Shown here: positions 63,086 through 64,000 of the stretch, one piece after another
How positions within the stretch are numbered: position 1 is the first letter of the stretch
Layout: the number at the start of each line of letters is the position of its first letter
Source of the DNA: Sphingobacterium sp. JB170
GTDB taxonomy: Bacteria > Bacteroidota > Bacteroidia > Sphingobacteriales > Sphingobacteriaceae
Assembly (NCBI RefSeq): GCF_900163865.1
Contig: NZ_FUKU01000067.1
Location: 1-64,000 of the forward strand
DNA length: 64,000 bases
Direction: 5' to 3'
Position numbers and translations under genes: made by a program
Notes under the pieces: model-generated
Told to the model about the DNA's origin: nothing
The model's database searches: none
What the model saw: only the letters and a program-made list of their open reading frames with translations

Positions 63086-64000
63086 ATGATACAAAGAAAA
63101 ATATTAGTCATGGGACTTTTCGTGTCGGGTTTACTACTTGCAAGCTGTGGAGGAAAGAAGAAATTTGCCGCTTTGCAGACCCAACATCAAGAACTGGCCT
63201 CTAAATACCAAGAAAGTCAGATGGAGCTGACAGAGGCACGTGCAACGATAACAAGCTTGGAACAGCAGCTTGAGCAAGAACGTAAAAACAACGAGTCACT
63301 TAAAGAGGCTCTCACGCGCTTGCAAGGAACGCTCGATGCAAGTATTAATTCAAGTGCGCAAGGGAATGTTAACATTTCCAAATTAGTAGACGAGATTAAT
63401 GCATCGAACAAATACATCCAACATCTGGTGAACACCAAAGCAAAAAGTGATTCGCTTAATATGGTGCTAACAAACAACTTGACACGCTCGCTTAGCCGAG
63501 AAGAATTACAAGATGTGGACGTACAGGTATTAAAAGGTGTCGTTTATATTTCACTCTCGGACAATATGCTTTATAAGTCTGGTAGCTACGAGATTTCGGA
63601 TCGTGCTGGGGAAACCTTAAGCAAAATCGCGAAAATCATTCAAGACTACAGAGACTATGACGTGTTGATCGAAGGTAATACCGATACTGATCCTATTACG
63701 CAGAAAAATATCCGTAACAACTGGGACTTAAGTACTCTACGTGCTTCATCAGTTGTACAGGCTTTACAAATGCAGTATGGCATCGATCCGCAACGTTTAA
63801 CCGCGGGTGGACGTGGCGAATTCAATCCAATTGCCGAAAACAGCACGCCTGAGGGGAAAGCGCGCAACAGACGTACGCAGATTATCATTACACCGAAACT
63901 AGATCAGTTTATGGATCTTATTGATAAAGCGCCGGAGTCTTCAGAAGAAGCAGATAGTGGAATGACAGAAGGTACAACGCAACCGCTCGAAACAAATACA
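63086..64000 (+). CDS. OmpA-family lipoprotein, partial at the window end
   Basis: The ATG at 63086 opens a frame of 305 codons that runs off the window edge. The start is a lipoprotein signal (MIQRKILVMGLFVSGLLLAS followed by Cys21-Gly-Gly). A coiled coil follows (about 25-85: QHQELASKYQESQMELTEAR), then a C-terminal OmpA-like peptidoglycan-binding domain (about 145-270: GVVYISLSDNMLYKSGSYEI, VLIEGNTDTDPI, NWDLSTLRASSVVQAL, GRGEFNPIAENS, ARNRRTQIIITP). The Asp and Arg of the binding site are present. It likely anchors the outer membrane to the cell wall. The last visible residues are low-complexity and acidic. Confidence 0.92.
   Translation, partial: MIQRKILVMGLFVSGLLLASCGGKKKFAALQTQHQELASKYQESQMELTEARATITSLEQQLEQERKNNESLKEALTRLQGTLDASINSSAQGNVNISKLVDEINASNKYIQHLVNTKAKSDSLNMVLTNNLTRSLSREELQDVDVQVLKGVVYISLSDNMLYKSGSYEISDRAGETLSKIAKIIQDYRDYDVLIEGNTDTDPITQKNIRNNWDLSTLRASSVVQALQMQYGIDPQRLTAGGRGEFNPIAENSTPEGKARNRRTQIIITPKLDQFMDLIDKAPESSEEADSGMTEGTTQPLETNT

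Noticed and set aside
1..64000. CRISPR arrays, tRNA, rRNA, insertion sequences
   Set aside because: Gaps between genes were read for repeats, cloverleaf motifs and transposase fragments; none was found. This was by eye, so a degenerate element could be missed.

Overview
The window looks like chromosome from a Bacteroidota bacterium, most likely of the Sphingobacteriaceae (Sphingobacterium, Pedobacter, Olivibacter or Parapedobacter relatives). The evidence is two SusC/SusD outer-membrane nutrient-uptake pairs, a short primary sigma factor without region 1.1, TAnnTTTG-type -7 promoter elements, weak ribosome binding sites, an ArsR/DUF6428/phosphatase/ACR3 arsenic operon of the Bacteroidota type, and a xylose operon with a sodium symporter and a LacI-family regulator. 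Genus and species cannot be fixed from the sequence alone. I saw no rRNA, tRNA, CRISPR array, insertion sequence or phage module.

Layout. 0.2-2.8 kb: arsenic resistance operon with two near-identical operator-like sites. 3.0-7.9 kb: ion homeostasis, with TrkA/TrkH potassium uptake divergent from a sodium:alanine-type symporter and the NhaA antiporter. 8.1-8.9 kb: a gene scar in which the start of a ligase-associated DNA exonuclease is joined to the end of a PdeM-like phosphoesterase. 9.2-14 kb: SusD/SusC pair 1. 14.5-18.1 kb: TonB-dependent siderophore receptor with a PepSY membrane protein. 18.6-22.5 kb: ispE and topoisomerase IV subunit A. 22.8-27.0 kb: an HD-hydrolase remnant, msrA, a glycosylasparaginase, and divergent muropeptide-processing genes (C40 peptidase, dipeptide epimerase). 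27.2-31.8 kb: SusC/SusD pair 2. 32.1-33.4 kb: a DUF1989 protein with a GntA-like (YqcI/YcgG) heme N-hydroxylase homologue. 34.0-39.6 kb: xylose transporter, xylA, xylB and divergent LacI regulator with an operator between them. 39.8-44.4 kb: NADP isocitrate dehydrogenase, CPA2 antiporter, TauE/SafE permease. 45.2-52.3 kb: epoxide hydrolase and a YcaQ-type DNA glycosylase, followed by a MarR-controlled TolC/HlyD/MFS tripartite pump. 52.3-64 kb: housekeeping genes (LolE/FtsX-like permease, fmt, small XRE regulator, primary sigma factor, S9 and M16 peptidases, xerD, and an OmpA-type lipoprotein cut by the window end).

The most unusual points are: (1) the exonuclease::PdeM chimera at 8.1-8.9 kb, best explained by a deletion that removed the DNA ligase and Lhr helicase between them; (2) the translationally coupled epoxide hydrolase/QxD DNA glycosylase pair, which reads like a two-step defence against DNA-alkylating epoxides and sits next to a regulated drug pump; (3) the GntA-like/DUF1989 pair, a candidate guanidino-nitrogen oxidation module; (4) an HD-domain hydrolase tail directly behind msrA; and (5) three TTCACGT repeats at exact 21-base spacing in an otherwise empty 0.8-kb gap.
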